64,000 nucleotides of DNA from Heracleum sosnowskyi (GCA_030848705.1 CM061235.1:127828228-127892227); one strand, 5' to 3'. Shown: positions 1 to 12,376, counted from the first letter of the stretch. Translations and numbers: made by a program. The notes: generated from the sequence alone by a model not told the origin.

Positions 1-811
1 CGGTACAATACTAGGGTCTGCATCATTTATATCTTCAAGAGACAATGGCTTTCCTGAAAGTTATTGAATAAACATGCAATCAATTTCAATGTCAATATGA
101 ACTTTGTGCACTAAAGCTAGTGCAATTCCTCAACCAGCAAATCAGAAGTAGTCAAGAGGCAAATGATCAAATTTATAGGCTGCAAAAAAGCGTAAATTTT
201 CAATCGTTATATTCTAAATAAATTTCAAATGTTATATATTTATTTTAGAAAACTTTTTGCTTAGTTGGTAATATTTATTCTCAAACTATGGCAATCCATT
301 CCCAATGTTTGTCCTGATTTTAGCACTACTGAAAATTTAAATTTGATGTTTTATGTGCTACTTGCTAATTCTTTCTCAATTCATGACAATCCCTACCTAT
401 TGTTTGTTCAGATCTTAGCAACTAAAATTATTAAAGTAATTAAAATATGATAATTATTATGAGGTTGGTTCTTAAGGCTTGCACAAACAATAGTGCATAA
501 GGAATTCAATACTCGGAATTTACCTGAATTTGACCAAAACCTCTTATAATCGCCTGGACAAGCTACAAAGATGGGATTTTGACGAAAATGATGAAAAAAA
601 TAGTCTTCACACACTAAGCCCGATCATTCCGCTAGAACCCCTAGACAATAAGATTCTTCATATTTGAATTTTCACTACTAGGAAATATTGTAATCGATAT
701 GACATGGGGTTACGCACTGTGATTTATTTGGGAAAATAACAGAATTGTCAGGTGTTTTCTTCACTCGAAGGTGGTCAACCTCATTAGTTCATATACTTCA
801 CAATCTTGATT
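1..811. other. Intergenic, nothing recognised
   Basis: AT-rich sequence. I see no convincing ORF, RNA gene, terminal inverted repeat or long repeat here. Short ORFs on both strands look like chance. Confidence 0.5.
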
Positions 812-1554
812 CTATGTTTTGAAAGAAAAAATAGGAACACTTTGTAGTACGTATAGAATTTGCAGATGACCATGACTATCAATATGAGAATATTTAATCA
901 AAATGTTCTCCATCTTTTCCAAACAAAGACTCATGTGTGTCATCAAGCTCAATAAAGCAGATTGAATAGATGTGATAACATTTTCATACATTTTAAAATA
1001 TGGTCCATCCATCCTCTTAAAAGGTAGCAAAAATAATCTCAAATCCATCACATCGGTAAATATTTCATGACTGAACATTGCATATAATTATTTACCATTT
1101 TTCAAATAATAGCATATTTTCAAGATTTTATCTTTAATAATAATACCAATTTTCGACAAGGTAACATCAGGGAGATTGCCATATATTACCGTACAACCAA
1201 GTGTAGCTCTGACGGTTCTAAGAAAATGAATGGCACGCCTTGAGTCCTTCAAACCAAAATAAAGCTTCATCAATGTTGGTGCCTTGAGAACCTAAAATTT
1301 CATAAGCAAATGATAGATCCAATCAAGTAAATCAGCAATCAAATGCATAGCAAACCCTCATGGTACTTGTTCTTTGATAAGCAGAGTTTAAACAATCCAG
1401 ATAAAGCAGAAGATATATCAAAAATGTTGATATACCTTCGACAAACTTCAATATCATTTGGTAAGCTTTTGAAGAACTCCGAAAGAGAATGAATGACCGA
1501 TTTGGATGATACTTCTTTATCAACTTCTTGGATTATTGAATTCATAGTAAACAC
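812..1554 (-). pseudogene. Unrecognised minus-strand gene remnant (three ORF pieces)
   Basis: Three minus-strand ORF pieces lie in a row: 1554-1339, 1273-1088 and 1078-812. Their composition is more protein-like than the surrounding AT-rich DNA, mixing hydrophobic and charged residues as in alpha-helical proteins. The first piece has a stretch reading SVIHSLSEFFKSLPNDIEV; the second has LKDSRRAIHFLRTV; the third has RMDGPYFKMYENVITSIQSA. Between the first two pieces the minus strand contains an 'attttag' sequence that could be a splice acceptor, so these may be exons of one gene or a decayed copy. I do not recognise the family and assign no function. No promoter or start codon is clear. The alternative is chance ORFs; the consecutive same-strand arrangement is the only argument against that. 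Confidence 0.3.
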
Positions 1555-1560
1555 AAATTT

Positions 1561-2730
1561 ATTAAGAACTTCCCAACTCCTTTATGAGTAGGGTTTTAAG
1601 TAACGTTATCAATCTCTCTAATACTGGAAAAAATTGAATTATGTCCCACTAACTTGAAAGATCTCATCTAATCTTGTTTCTGACCACAATTTTTTATTTT
1701 TATACAATAAGACTTGGTCAAAGACTTGAATATTTATTCCTTCATTTATGGTTTCTTTCACTAATTATGTTGTAACATTACAATTTGTTTCGACAAGGAT
1801 CACACTCTCCCCACTATGAACAACAATAAATTATATCATAGACAACATATATGAAAATTTGGCAAGAAAATGACAAAATTATGGTACATTAATTTTGTTT
1901 AGGAAAAAATTTGGCAACAAAGTAAAGACGAAATGTGAGGTATATGGTTGTGATTTAGAAATTAAAAGTACGAGTGTATGTGGATATGAATGTGATTTAG
2001 GGTATATGATTGTGATTTAGGGTATGCATATAAGAATATGTGATGAATATATGAAAATTATATATGGGTACAGAAAAAAAGTTATAGATTGTACGTTGTT
2101 TTATTAAAATCTTGATTTGGCTGTTGCAAGTAATAATCACATGTAACCTAATCCTCCTCATTGTACTTTGAGTTGGATTCGACCGGTTGGATTGATCGGT
2201 TTATAAACACATTTAAAATCTTAAAAATATGACAATACTGCTTAAGTACACGGTTAACTATCAAAATTGTCATACAAGTCCTAGTGATAAGTTATTAATC
2301 TCACAAAATACAAACCATCATTGTTAAAATAAGAAATACATCAAGAACATAATTGTAATCTTCAAATGTAATACATAGTGTAACATAACAAAAAGATAAA
2401 GATTTTGTTAAATATGTGATACGACATGGAAAGTCCAATTCCTAACACCTTGTTTGGTTCAATTTTCAATCTATATATCTTATAATTGTTGATTGCCATT
2501 TTGGCATGATTTTACCTTCCTGCCTTCCACTTTACTTTATAACTACATGTCCTACCAATGCAACTTCCTCCTACCTTTCTACCCTTTATGTCTTTTTACG
2601 ACCATTTCTATGGCTACTTTTTAAAACTTTTTTCCTACTTTTTCCTTATTTTCCGTTCCACTTCATTTGTATTTAATACTATTCTTTGGTTAGGCTTCAT
2701 GTGCGACAGTACTATTCATCCAACTGCCTC
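1561..2730. other. Intergenic AT-rich stretch
   Basis: No gene seen. Around 1970-2030 there is a short imperfect direct repeat of 'tgtgatttagggtat'. Otherwise featureless. Confidence 0.45.
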
Positions 2731-4440
2731 CGATTTTTATATACACTTTTCTGACTTTCCCTCTCCAAAGTCCTACCTTACCTATCCCACGTGAATATTG
2801 AACTGTATCGGTACCATCTATATCTCAGCTTTCCTCCACAAACATTCAGATTATTTTGAATTTTGAATTTCAAAACTACTTCTCTCTCTTTCTCTCTATT
2901 TCATTTTACTCTCCATTCTAATTCTTTCTGCATCTAATTATCAAAACTTTCTAATTTAATAATGAATGATTCTTTAAAAGACATGTGTTATTTGTCATAT
3001 AGATTTTTGTAGATAATTTTTTGAATAAGATATCGTTGTTTGTGATTACTTATTTAATTAGCATGTTGTTTCTGATTTTGTATCTATCTTGATTTAATGG
3101 ATCTATGTTTTTTCGATTGTTTCAGGTCGACGAACAGTGGGTGGTTTTTTATTACAGAGATTTGTTCTTCATCTGTATATATGCTCACCAAATTGGGTAA
3201 ATTCCTTTTCAATATTTTATATTGTTTACTATTTGAATTTCTGCAGTCGAAGTGTATGATTAGAGATCTAAGAGAATTTTTGATTGTTAGTGCTATGTAT
3301 TTAGCTACACGTTGATACTCTCAAATTTTGGAACCTTTTGATACATATCCTTGACAAAATAGTATCTTTTTGCATGAAATCTCCAAGCAGATTACCAGTG
3401 ATTTCTCTTTGACGAACGCCTGATATTAGCAATATATTATGGTTGATGCTTTTATTTCATTTCCTACCATGCTCTCTTTCATTGTTTTTGACCCTTCATC
3501 GCATGTAATTAACAACTTCTAATATAAGATAGTGCATTGGTATCTTATTCATGAATATACTCAAGTAAAGAACTAATGCTCTATAAACGAGTCGAAACGA
3601 ATAAACATGTTTATAGTTTTGCATTTTTATTCACTATGCACAATAACTGAATATCTTAACATTTTATGTTCAATTTAAGTTTTAAAACGTCTATCTACTG
3701 CCAACCTGGACATGATAACCTGGACATGATATGTGCTGGGTTGAAATGTGGAATTGGAATTGATAACTTCAATCGATGGGGAGGCAAGAGACACTTTAGA
3801 GCCTTGCAACACGGTGCAGAAGACCAAACACTTCAAGAGGCTTGAAGGTATCAACATACCTATCAATCTGTTGACAAAAAAAAATCTGTTCTTTAAATAG
3901 TTTTGTTGCTTATCATGTGGCCTTCATCATTCCTTAACCTTATACATAGGCATTAATCAACTTATTGAAACTGTCATAGCCTTAATTAGTTGTATTTCCT
4001 TCATATACCCATCTCCTTGATATAAATTTATATATTGAAGAGTGGTTTATGAACTTCAGACTTTTTGTGTTTTAACAATAACATTTTAAAAAGGTGTTGA
4101 ACTGGACACCGGTAATTTCTTTTGTGCATTCTTTCCAATTGCATCATAACGACTTTCAGTGTTGTGGATAATATTATAGAGCATTTCTCTTCCTAACAAG
4201 GAGAACATTCCAGGTGCTGCCATGAGATTCCATTGTGTTTTTGTAATGTATCTGAACATTAATTTTCTTTGTCGTACACGTGTAATAAAATAAAAGTTTC
4301 TCTTCCAGCTTTTTCAGTAAAGAAAATACAAGAGCTAAAGAAAGCTTTGATAATATAGAGTTGAAGCGATTGAGACATCAATTTAGAGTTGGAAGTTACT
4401 GACAATGAGGTAGAAATTTTTATTCTGGTATGATTTATGT
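2731..4440 (+). other. Possible decayed transcription unit, unrecognised
   Basis: A pyrimidine-rich leader-like stretch (2815-2945) is followed by sequences resembling plant introns: a T-rich tract ending 'ttgtttcag' near 3125, and 'tttctgcag' near 3246. A few short stretches are less AT-rich (3690-3860, 4190-4390). No ORF of useful length joins them and no domain is recognisable. It could be a pseudogene, a non-coding transcript or plain intergenic DNA. Confidence 0.2.
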
Positions 4441-4705
4441 TAGTACTATTTTTAATATTGTAAATTCACATTGTAGTTCCATTTATTTATCTTTTAGAAC
4501 AAGTCCAATGCAATACTAAAATTGGTTTTATTTCTATAATTTAAAACCAAATGCTAAAAAACTCAAATCCAAAGTTCTAAAATTTTAAAAATTTATAATA
4601 TAAAACAAAATTAATATACAAGAGCCCAGCAAGGCGGGCCAAAATTCTAGTTGCTATAGGTCGGGATCTCGTCCCTCTTTGCCCCCACCAAAATATAATT
4701 CAATA

Positions 4706-4850
4706 CTCCCTCCATCTTATATTATGTGTCCTGTTTGACTTTTTTATGGTCAAATTGACTCAAATTTGACTGAAAATTACAAACCATTCGTTTATAATTT
4801 CGGATATTTGAGAAATACATTATAAAGTATATTAAAAATGTATTTTTTAA
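4706..4850. repeat. Stowaway-like MITE end (partial)
   Basis: Starts with 'ctccctccatcttatatt' directly after a TA dinucleotide, the form of a plant Tc1/mariner Stowaway terminus. I could not find a matching right terminus, so the copy is truncated or decayed. The right limit given is approximate. Confidence 0.4.
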
Positions 4851-5369
4851 TAAATGAGAATATTAGAGAATGATAGAGAGTTGAATGGTCAACCTAAGTT
4901 CAAATACCATCTTGAGTTAACAGTTGTACTAAAATCTCAAAATGTTACAAATTGGATTTACTATTCAACAGACTTAAACGAGTTTTCACCTCTTGATATT
5001 CTTGAAAGAATAAGATATATTTCGTATGTTGGGTTAGTAAATAGTGTAATGTATATTCAGGTAGATTACGGTAATCGAAAACCCAACCCGCTATATTCGG
5101 GGTTGAGCCTTTATTAGACCAACCCAAATTTGGGTTTTTTATGGTCGGCCTAATCAGTTAAAGAGAGGGGTTGGTTGAGTCGGTTAAATCGATTTGACCT
5201 TAATTGAATTAAATTTTGTGTAGGCCGGAAGCTTAATCTGCATTTTCTTTCCTTATCTGCTAAAGGGCTTAACTTTTTCGACTTCTAGTTGGACATATCG
5301 AAAGAAATGGTCTGGGCATATGATTACCACCACCTTGTTTGCTGTATTTCAGTGTATTCTGATGTTGTG

Positions 5370-5660
5370 TTTGATTGGGGTGATCGGAATGGAATGAGAT
5401 TTAAAATATAAAATAGTTACATATTCACAACTTTCATTATTTACCTCATTCTATTCTTAACCACTTAAATTATAATTTAAACACCCCACTTTGAGATGAA
5501 ATGTTTCATTCCTCAACTCATTCATTCTATTCACAATTCTTATCATAACAATTTTGCACTATCTCATTTTTTATCAAATCTTCCCTTCAACTCCTATTAT
5601 TTTCTTTTAATTTCATTCATTACATTCTATTTCATTCCATTCACCTGTGTTTGTTTCTTT
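5370..5660. repeat. Fold-back MITE-like sequence
   Basis: The left side reads 'ggaatggaatgag' and the right side carries the inverted counterpart 'catttcattccattcacc'-like sequence, with T/A-rich DNA between. Outer sequences 'gtgtttgattgggg' and 'acctgtgtttg' are loosely inverted. No clean target-site duplication was found, so superfamily and limits are uncertain. Confidence 0.35.
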
Positions 5661-5982
5661 GGAAATGGGGATGATTTTTTAACGCAGGTGCATGCGTACG
5701 CACAATGTGCGGAATTTGTTAAAATTGTGTGAGATTTGTTGTATTACATGGTTTCTAATTTCTAAATGCTGGTACTAATTTATGGTAAATCTATCCAACA
5801 CCCTTTGGTACCAGGTCACTACCAGCATATATATCTGTCTCTACTTCATAGTCTGCGTAACTGATGCTAGCTACCAGTGAGTGGCTCAGTCTATTTATTA
5901 TACTAGAATAATTTACTACGTACAATTGAAGATTACGATAATCTTAAAATTAAACCACTAGCACATTGCAAGTTGGCAACAA

Positions 5983-5988
5983 TTTATT
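5983..5988 (-). terminator. Poly(A) signal of EC1-like gene
   Basis: On the minus strand this reads AATAAA, about 113 nt downstream of the EC1-like stop codon and followed by AT-rich DNA, a normal distance for a plant 3' end. Confidence 0.4.
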
Positions 5989-6100
5989 TATTCGAAAATG
6001 CGTGTTATTCGTAGACAACTTTTACTTCAGACTACATGAAAACAACTCAAGCGCCAGATTACAAAACTTATTTTGTATAACAAAAATCACATATATTTTT

Positions 6101-6526
6101 TTAAGCATTCATTGGAGCTTGAGCAGGAGCTTCAATCGGGGCTTCAGCAGGAGAACTAACCATCGACTCCATGAGGGCTGTTGGTTGAGGAGGCGACTTT
6201 GAAGTGCAATAATCACGAAGAATGTCAGCTTCTGCAGATGTAAATCCAAGAGAACTGAACATAGAAGGCCAGCAGCCATGCGTTATTGTACGAATAGCTC
6301 TACAACAATCCATTCCAAGGTAACTTTCGCCGTTGAGCAGAAAAAGTACAATCTCATTTGAGCACGATTTTAGGTCTAGGAGTGCATTCCAACACTCACC
6401 CGTGTCGCCTTCGCCTTCTAGCCTGCCTGCAATGTCGACATTTTTCGACGTGTAGCATGTTGCATTTAGGACCAACAAAAGACATGAAAGCATTGTAATT
6501 GTTGTTTGAAGATTTTTGGGTGCCAT
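6101..6526 (-). CDS. EC1-like: Egg-cell-secreted protein EC1-like (prolamin-like domain)
   Basis: Single-exon ORF of 141 aa. Residues 1 to about 25 form a signal peptide with a hydrophobic run (MLSCLLLVLNATC). The mature part carries the EC1-type prolamin-like domain: CWNALLDLKSCSNEIVLFLL, then GMDCCRAI, HGCW and a final DYC, so the six-cysteine pattern including the CC pair is present. The tail is Pro/Ala/Ser-rich (PAEAPIEAPAQAP). In Arabidopsis, EC1 proteins are stored in egg-cell vesicles and released on sperm arrival, where they promote sperm activation and gamete fusion; secretion and reproductive expression are inferred here from family membership. The ATG at 6524-6526 is the first in frame and directly precedes the signal peptide. 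Length matches the family (roughly 125-160 aa) and no lesions are seen. An isolated gene between MITEs. The alternative is another secreted prolamin-like (DUF1278) protein; the central motif favours EC1. Confidence 0.9.
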   Translation of the reverse strand: MAPKNLQTTITMLSCLLLVLNATCYTSKNVDIAGRLEGEGDTGECWNALLDLKSCSNEIVLFLLNGESYLGMDCCRAIRTITHGCWPSMFSSLGFTSAEADILRDYCTSKSPPQPTALMESMVSSPAEAPIEAPAQAPMNA

Positions 6527-6596
6527 GGAAACGGTGAATGCTGAGTATTGAGGGAGAGAATGATTGTTTGGACAAAATTTGCGTTTTCTTGTAGTG

Positions 6597-6604
6597 TATA
6601 TATA
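6597..6604 (-). promoter_or_regulatory. TATA box of EC1-like gene
   Basis: TATATATA on the minus strand, about 71 nt upstream of the EC1-like ATG, leaving room for a leader of about 40 nt. Confidence 0.6.
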
Positions 6605-6968
6605 GGGTAAAAAAGGTAATAAATGGGATTAATTAACTGTGGAACATGTGAAGTCGTTTCCCATGAACGTTTTTGAATACAATAGGTCATTTCATTATTA
6701 TCCTATTTACAGTCATTATATTAAATAATTGTTCAAGAGAAAAACCAAAAGACATTATCGTATCACTTTTTTTGTTCAGCCAAACTTAACATTTTATTAA
6801 AAAAATAGAATGGAACTAAAATAATTACAGTCCAAAAAAATTTTTTAGAAAGAACGATACAAGTTCTAATAATTGAAACACTTTAAAATTTCTCTTCTAC
6901 TAATTATTGCCGACTCGTCATAAAAACTAGTTCTGGATCGTCACTTAAGCTAGCCATCAGGTAATATT

Positions 6969-7350
6969 GAGCATCTTCAATCACAAAGAATTCTTAGTTA
7001 AAAATGGATAAAATATGTCAAAAATAAAAATTATAGTCAATATGTAAAATTTTGCAATCTTCGATGGGACATTCTTGTTAGCTATAAATTTAGTCAACCT
7101 CAACACATTGGCTTTATTTGTCGAACTTCTAGGACTTGTAGTGAAACTCCACATCATCTATTACCATATTAAAATAATACATTCTATCTATAGCAACTTA
7201 AAATATTAATAAAATACTATTTTTAAAATATAGTTAATCATTATAACAAACTCCATTGGAGCACAAAGATTGAGCAAATTTTACATAATCAACATTTAAT
7301 CAACATTTTATATGATTTTAGCCAATCAATTTAGCGGGATGAAGATGATG
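6969..7350. repeat. PIF/Harbinger-type MITE (degenerate copy)
   Basis: Left end GAGCATCTTCAAT, with a degraded inverted counterpart (gggatgaagatgatg) on the right. The interior is clearly related to the MITE at 8868-9214: shared blocks include 'ctccacatcat' and 'ttggagcac/ttggagtac' in the same order. The right limit is approximate. Confidence 0.5.
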
Positions 7351-7556
7351 AAGAACCATGTTACATGCGGATACGATGGTTGAAAATCTGGGCCGAGGCA
7401 CTAAAATGTGCAAAAAGGGCCTATTTGTCACTGTTGAATAAGCTGAGTCCTTGTTCTCAAAACTATTGGGCCGCCTCTGCTAGCTGCATATATAGCAAAA
7501 AATAATTGATCTGGAAAAGAAGTGTTGCTTCATCCAAGAATACAATGAAATTTATA

Positions 7557-7825
7557 CTCCCTCTGTCCCCCTCAATTCTTTACATTAAGGGAACGACACG
7601 GAGGTTAAGAAAAAATGTAAATTAATAGAAAAAAGTGAGAAAAATAAGTAAAGTGGCGAGACCAATCAATATTTAATGTATAAAGTGGGTATTAAGTAGG
7701 TATAGTGGAGGAAAGTAGTGAATGTGATTGAATTTTATATTATAAAATGTTACTATTTTTGATATGTAAAAAAATGAAAGGAACATACCAAAAAGGAAAG
7801 TGTAAAGAAATGGGAGGGACGAGAG
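7557..7825. repeat. Stowaway MITE
   Basis: The left terminus CTCCCTCTGTCCCCCTC follows TA. The right terminus, read in reverse, is CTCTCGTCCCTCCCATTTC, a mutated inverted copy. The interior has the usual 'tttacatt...aatgtaaa' Stowaway pattern. The right-hand TA is lost. Confidence 0.6.
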
Positions 7826-7835
7826 CAAACAGGTG

Positions 7836-8860
7836 CAGAAAGAAGTGCAGTTCCAGAAGCGTGGGGTAAATTAGTATGGAAGTGTGTGTGAAATTAATTA
7901 GAGCAAAAAAGCAGAGGTGCAGAGGCCCACTTGATAAATTGGACAGAATTGAGTCTAAGAAAAACCTCCTGTACGTTGTTGTTTTCCAGGCTTTAATTTC
8001 TTATACTACTGTACTAGTATTCAATTCCTTCCTCCTTCTCCCCCGTAATAATTATTTCACCACCAACTCTCCAATCCAACAATATTGAATGGAAGGACCA
8101 AATATTTTTACAGGTTTATTTTTGATTTATTTTTGTTTAGTTTCTGAATTTTTGAGTTATAAATATTTTATTAATTAATGAATGGAGCTCTGGCATGCAC
8201 ACGTGGGGATGTGGTGGTAGCAGGCGAGGGAATGGAGATAAAGTGAAAACAATTGTTACGGTTATTTGTTGAAATTGAATAGAGTCCAAGCCAAGTATCC
8301 AAATTCTGTGTGTGTGTAGCAAGTATCAACCCCCTCCAACATATTCCACCGACACTATGGAGACCGCCCCACCCACCACATATGCTAACTTTACTACTTG
8401 TAGACTAGTCGAATCATCACTTGTTTAGGTTTTCAATTTTTTAGTTTATGGCCTATTTTACTTTTACCATGGATATCTGTGAATATAATTTATCCACTCA
8501 TACATTTAAGTATTGTTTAATAATTATATATTTATTTATATTAAAGACTATGTTTAATCTTGAAACAGTGTTCACCATACACTACTTAACAAATGCAAAT
8601 ATGTAAATAAACCCGATTTAAATTTTCTTTTTGGAGATATTGTAAAAGTATAATTAAAATAAGGATCATAAGAATAATTTCTTGAGATACACTCAAAATA
8701 CATATAAATAATAAATCTAATTATTTATTATCAAATATATACTTACTAGGTTTTTACTTTAGTTTTATATCAGAAAAGTGAAGGATCTAAAATCAACAAT
8801 ACATCCTAAAATTAACCTGAGGACCCTTATTCTCAAGTATTAAAATGCTAAACATTAACG
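7836..8860. other. Intergenic, no gene seen
   Basis: AT-rich stretch with no supported ORF, repeat or RNA gene. Confidence 0.45.
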
Positions 8861-8867
8861 ATATTTA

Positions 8868-9214
8868 GAACATCTTCCATGGGTGAAAATCCTTAATTAA
8901 AAATATAATTAGCATGCCTTACATAAAAGTTATACATAATCTTTAAAAAAATTCATCACTCCTATGAAACTTTCATGTTCCTCGAGGGATCTATAACAAA
9001 CTTCCACATCATTTGTTACCCTATTGAATTGATGTATTCTATTTTTAACAACTTGAAATAATATTAACATATTATTTTTAAAATATTTACAACCATTATA
9101 GTCAAACATATTGGAGTACATGAACTTACAGGTTCAGCAAATTTTAACCAATTATTAATTAATGTTATTATAGTCAATCAATTTAGTTAACGCCTAACAT
9201 CGTTGAAGATGCTC
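8868..9214. repeat. PIF/Harbinger-type MITE with TTA target duplication
   Basis: Left terminus GAACATCTTCCA, right terminus (reverse) GAGCATCTTCAACG. It is flanked by TTA at 8865-8867 and 9215-9217, the 3-bp duplication typical of PIF/Harbinger. 347 bp, non-coding. A related copy lies at 6969-7350. Confidence 0.65.
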
Positions 9215-9217
9215 TTA

Positions 9218-9529
9218 AAAAAATTAAAAAGCTGAAATTCAAACTAATTTTGTTATTTAATCTCAGAATGACTTTAATATAGAAGTAATTAGTAAGCATT
9301 TATTTTATTACTAACATTAGAACATTTTTATATACGGAAACTTTACGAATTAGGATCACATAATTGTTGCGCGACAGCAAGTGACAAGGACCAACTAACC
9401 ATACACAATCCTCTCATTGGCTGGGCTGGCTTTGCCATCTGACGTGGCAAAATAAACATCACTGCATTACCGACCCTTATTATCTACTGTCGGTTGCTAT
9501 TGATCTTTTAGTTCTTTTGTTAATTATAC
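9218..9529. other. Intergenic, no gene seen
   Basis: Contains a less AT-rich patch (9365-9480) with 'ctgacgtggc', which resembles a bZIP-type ACGT core, but no ORF follows it. Confidence 0.35.
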
Positions 9530-9538
9530 TTAATTATA

Positions 9539-9924
9539 GGGTTAATAATCAAGTGAGTCATTAAAGTGGATTCAATGTATCAAGTTGGTCACTGAACTGA
9601 AAACGGTATCAATAAGGTCATTAAAGTGGGTTACGGGTACATTTGATTAATTCCGCTAAATTTTTGTTAACGGTAAATGATGACGTGTTTAGTATAATCT
9701 GATGTGTTTAGTATAATCTGATGTGGCAAGCATCTGATAAAGTGTTCTGAATTCCTGCATCAGATTATACTAAACACATCATCATTTACCGTTAACAAAA
9801 ATTTAGCAGAATTAATCAAATGTACCCGTAACCCACTTTAATGACCTTATTGATACCGTTTTCAGTTCAGTGACCAACTTGATACATTGAGCCCACTTTA
9901 GTGACTCACTTGATCATTAACCCC
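9539..9924. repeat. Mutator-like fold-back MITE, 9-bp TSD
   Basis: A 386-bp near-palindrome. The left arm (GGGTTAATAATCAAGTGAGTC onward) is repeated inverted on the right (ending GACTCACTTGATCATTAACCCC) over roughly 180 bp. The direct 9-bp duplication TTAATTATA lies at 9530-9538 and 9925-9933. A 9-bp TSD with long inverted arms fits Mutator-like MITEs. Non-coding; RNA from it would form a long hairpin. Confidence 0.75.
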
Positions 9925-9931
9925 TTAATTA

Positions 9932-10230
9932 TAGGGGTGTTCACGGTTTGTTTTGGTCCAAATTTTTATTTTTTTTTAACTAAATCGGTATAAATGGTTT
10001 TTTTTAAATAAAAAACAAACCAGACCAATTAGATGCCAAGACCAAATCAAACCATAGAAAAACGGATTGGTCCGGTTCCGATCCACGGTTTAGACTTCAT
10101 AATATTTTTTTGTTAAATTTACAATAAAAATATGATTTAAATAAATATAACGTTAATACATTTCAATATTATATTTACATATATTCAGTAATATATTTGT
10201 TACTGTCTTTCTTATTAAATAAAATTTTAA
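9932..10230. repeat. Possible hAT-type MITE
   Basis: Starts 'aggggtgttcacggttt' and contains repeated 'ggtttggtcc'-like subterminal motifs, ending near 'tttaacaccctta', a loose inverted match. No 8-bp target duplication could be confirmed. Weak call. Confidence 0.3.
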
Positions 10231-11446
10231 AGTTTAACACCCTTAAAAAAAGAGTTGGATAAAATTATTGTCACTAACATTTGCTAATTCACAATTATTG
10301 TCATGTGCCGCAGAGTGATCCACCGACGAAAACGGGGTCCATGTTTGATGGGTCATGTTGTGGGACCAACTATACACGTGGCTGCTAACAGCTTTACTAA
10401 TCAACCGTACTGCGCTTTGACTTGGTGAAAGTGTACTTTTTGTCTGGCATTTCCGTTATTTCATTACATACAAATTGTATAAATTGGCTTCACACGCAAA
10501 TGAAATTGGTTTTTATTCATGATTTATGTGAGAAGATAGATATATGATCAAACAAATAATTATCCAGGTTAAAAAAATGAAATATTTAATTAAGACAAAC
10601 CTTAAGTAATTACCAACTCACCTTAATTTTTTACATGTAATTTTTTAAAAAAATTATGCATATTAAGAAAATTTTATTAGTAAAATCTTTTCTACATATT
10701 CTTAGTATTACATTTATAAATAAGAATATGGTTCAATTTAAAAATAATCAAATATTAAGAACAAATGTAGGAATAAATATGAAAACTTACACTTGAATTT
10801 GTAACGAGAAATAAACTTACATATATATTGAAGAACAAATTCTATTTTTAAAGAAGCGAGGGAGTAACATCTAAAAACCAAAGGCTCCCACTTGCCATGC
10901 ACGCTAAATACCAATGTACCATCAAGTAGATATAGAGACTTGCAATAATTGTTTAACTTGGACAGGAAACCTTTATTTTAAATTCCTAATCACGTACTTG
11001 GAGCATCTCGAATAGTAGACAATATTTAGCAATAATATTTATGTAACATGTGTTATAGATTATTTGTTCAAATATTAAGGATTTCAATGCATCAATATCC
11101 TTAATAAAAATTATAGATATTCAAATTTGGTTGGTTATGTTTGTTCAATCAAAAAAAAAAAAAAAATTATACGCGTAAGAAATAATGGGGTAAGCCCCCT
11201 AGCAAAAACTCAAAATTCACGTATGAACAAATTTCAAATCTTAAATAACAATCATTCAAGTTAAAATAAGAGAATATATATACTAGATTATTCTATTTAT
11301 GATCATTACATTATCCTTAGCAAAATTCTCTAGTCATTCTTAGCAAAAATATACCCAATTTTCATTTTATCTAATTGGAGTTGCTGTAATCATTTTTATG
11401 TAAAATTTTAACTATTTTCGGTTTAATTTTTTTTTAAAACAAATCA
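10231..11446. other. Intergenic, no gene seen
   Basis: AT-rich. A G-box-like CACGTG occurs near 10375 in a patch of mixed composition (10300-10450), but no ORF or transcript structure follows. There is a poly-A run near 11150-11165. Confidence 0.4.
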
Positions 11447-11671
11447 TTATACCTTAGGGCTGAGCAAAACCGAACCGAAACCGAAAAATCGATCCGAACC
11501 GAAATATTTCGGTTCGGTTTGGATTGAGTTTTTTCGAAAAATTCGGTTATTTCGGTTTTTCGGATTAAACCGAAATAAAATCGGTTCGGTTCGGTTTTCA
11601 GAATTATGGTTCGGTTAAAAACCGAAAAACCGAAATATTTTTATATGTTTTTTAAAATTTTATATATATTA

Positions 11672-11720
11672 GCTTAAAACCCGTGTGATGCACAAATTGT
11701 TTGTAATAATTGTTACTTTT
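11672..11720 (-). repeat. Helitron family-1 3' end fragment
   Basis: 'agcttaaaacccgtgtgatgcac' is the reverse complement of the Helitron 3' tail seen at 29370-29402 and 29955-29980 (hairpin CCCGTG...CACGGG then CTAG); here the terminal tetranucleotide is mutated to CTAA. It lies inside the hAT element. Confidence 0.45.
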
Positions 11721-12376
11721 ATGTTTTAATAGGTATTAAAATAAATAAGTAGGGATTTGTCCGTGATATTTTTGAAAAAGAAAGTATTTTAGTACGGAAA
11801 AATAGAAAAAGTAACATGTTTTAGTTGAAAAAGTGTAATTCTATGTATTTTTTTTAGAAAAAACGGGAATTTTGTTTGAAAAAACCATGTATTTTAGCTG
11901 AAAATGTAATTGATTATAAATAACTAGTTTACTAAGCCGCGCTTTGCAGCGGCATTGTAATAATTTTTCTAAACTTTTTAATAAAATATGTTCTTAGATA
12001 AAATAATATTTTTAACATAAAATGAAGGTTTCTTTTGAATTCTCTGTTTCAAGTCATTTACTGAAATTTTGAATAAATATAAAAAATGGGAATTATTTAA
12101 TATTTTTCATTATTTTCATATTAGATCAAATATTAGTATATTACCATCAGATATTTTTATCATTATTTTTATTTTTTTCAAAATTCATATTCTAATTTCT
12201 ATTTTAAAATACATAATATAACATCAATATTAAATTCTAGCATATAATATGTCATTTCTAATGAATTGTTCTCTCTTTAAATCCGTTTCCTCCCAATTAT
12301 CTAGTTGTTACCCAATCTAAACAGGTAATAAACTAATTTACTGAATAAGTTACATCATCTTTAATCAATTTTATAT

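Noticed and set aside
2558..2794. 78-aa Phe/Leu-rich ORF
   Set aside because: Composition follows the T/C-rich DNA; no start context, domain or conserved motif.
7876..8088. 70-aa plus-strand ORF after a Stowaway MITE
   Set aside because: No recognisable domain, no promoter, and low-complexity 3' half.
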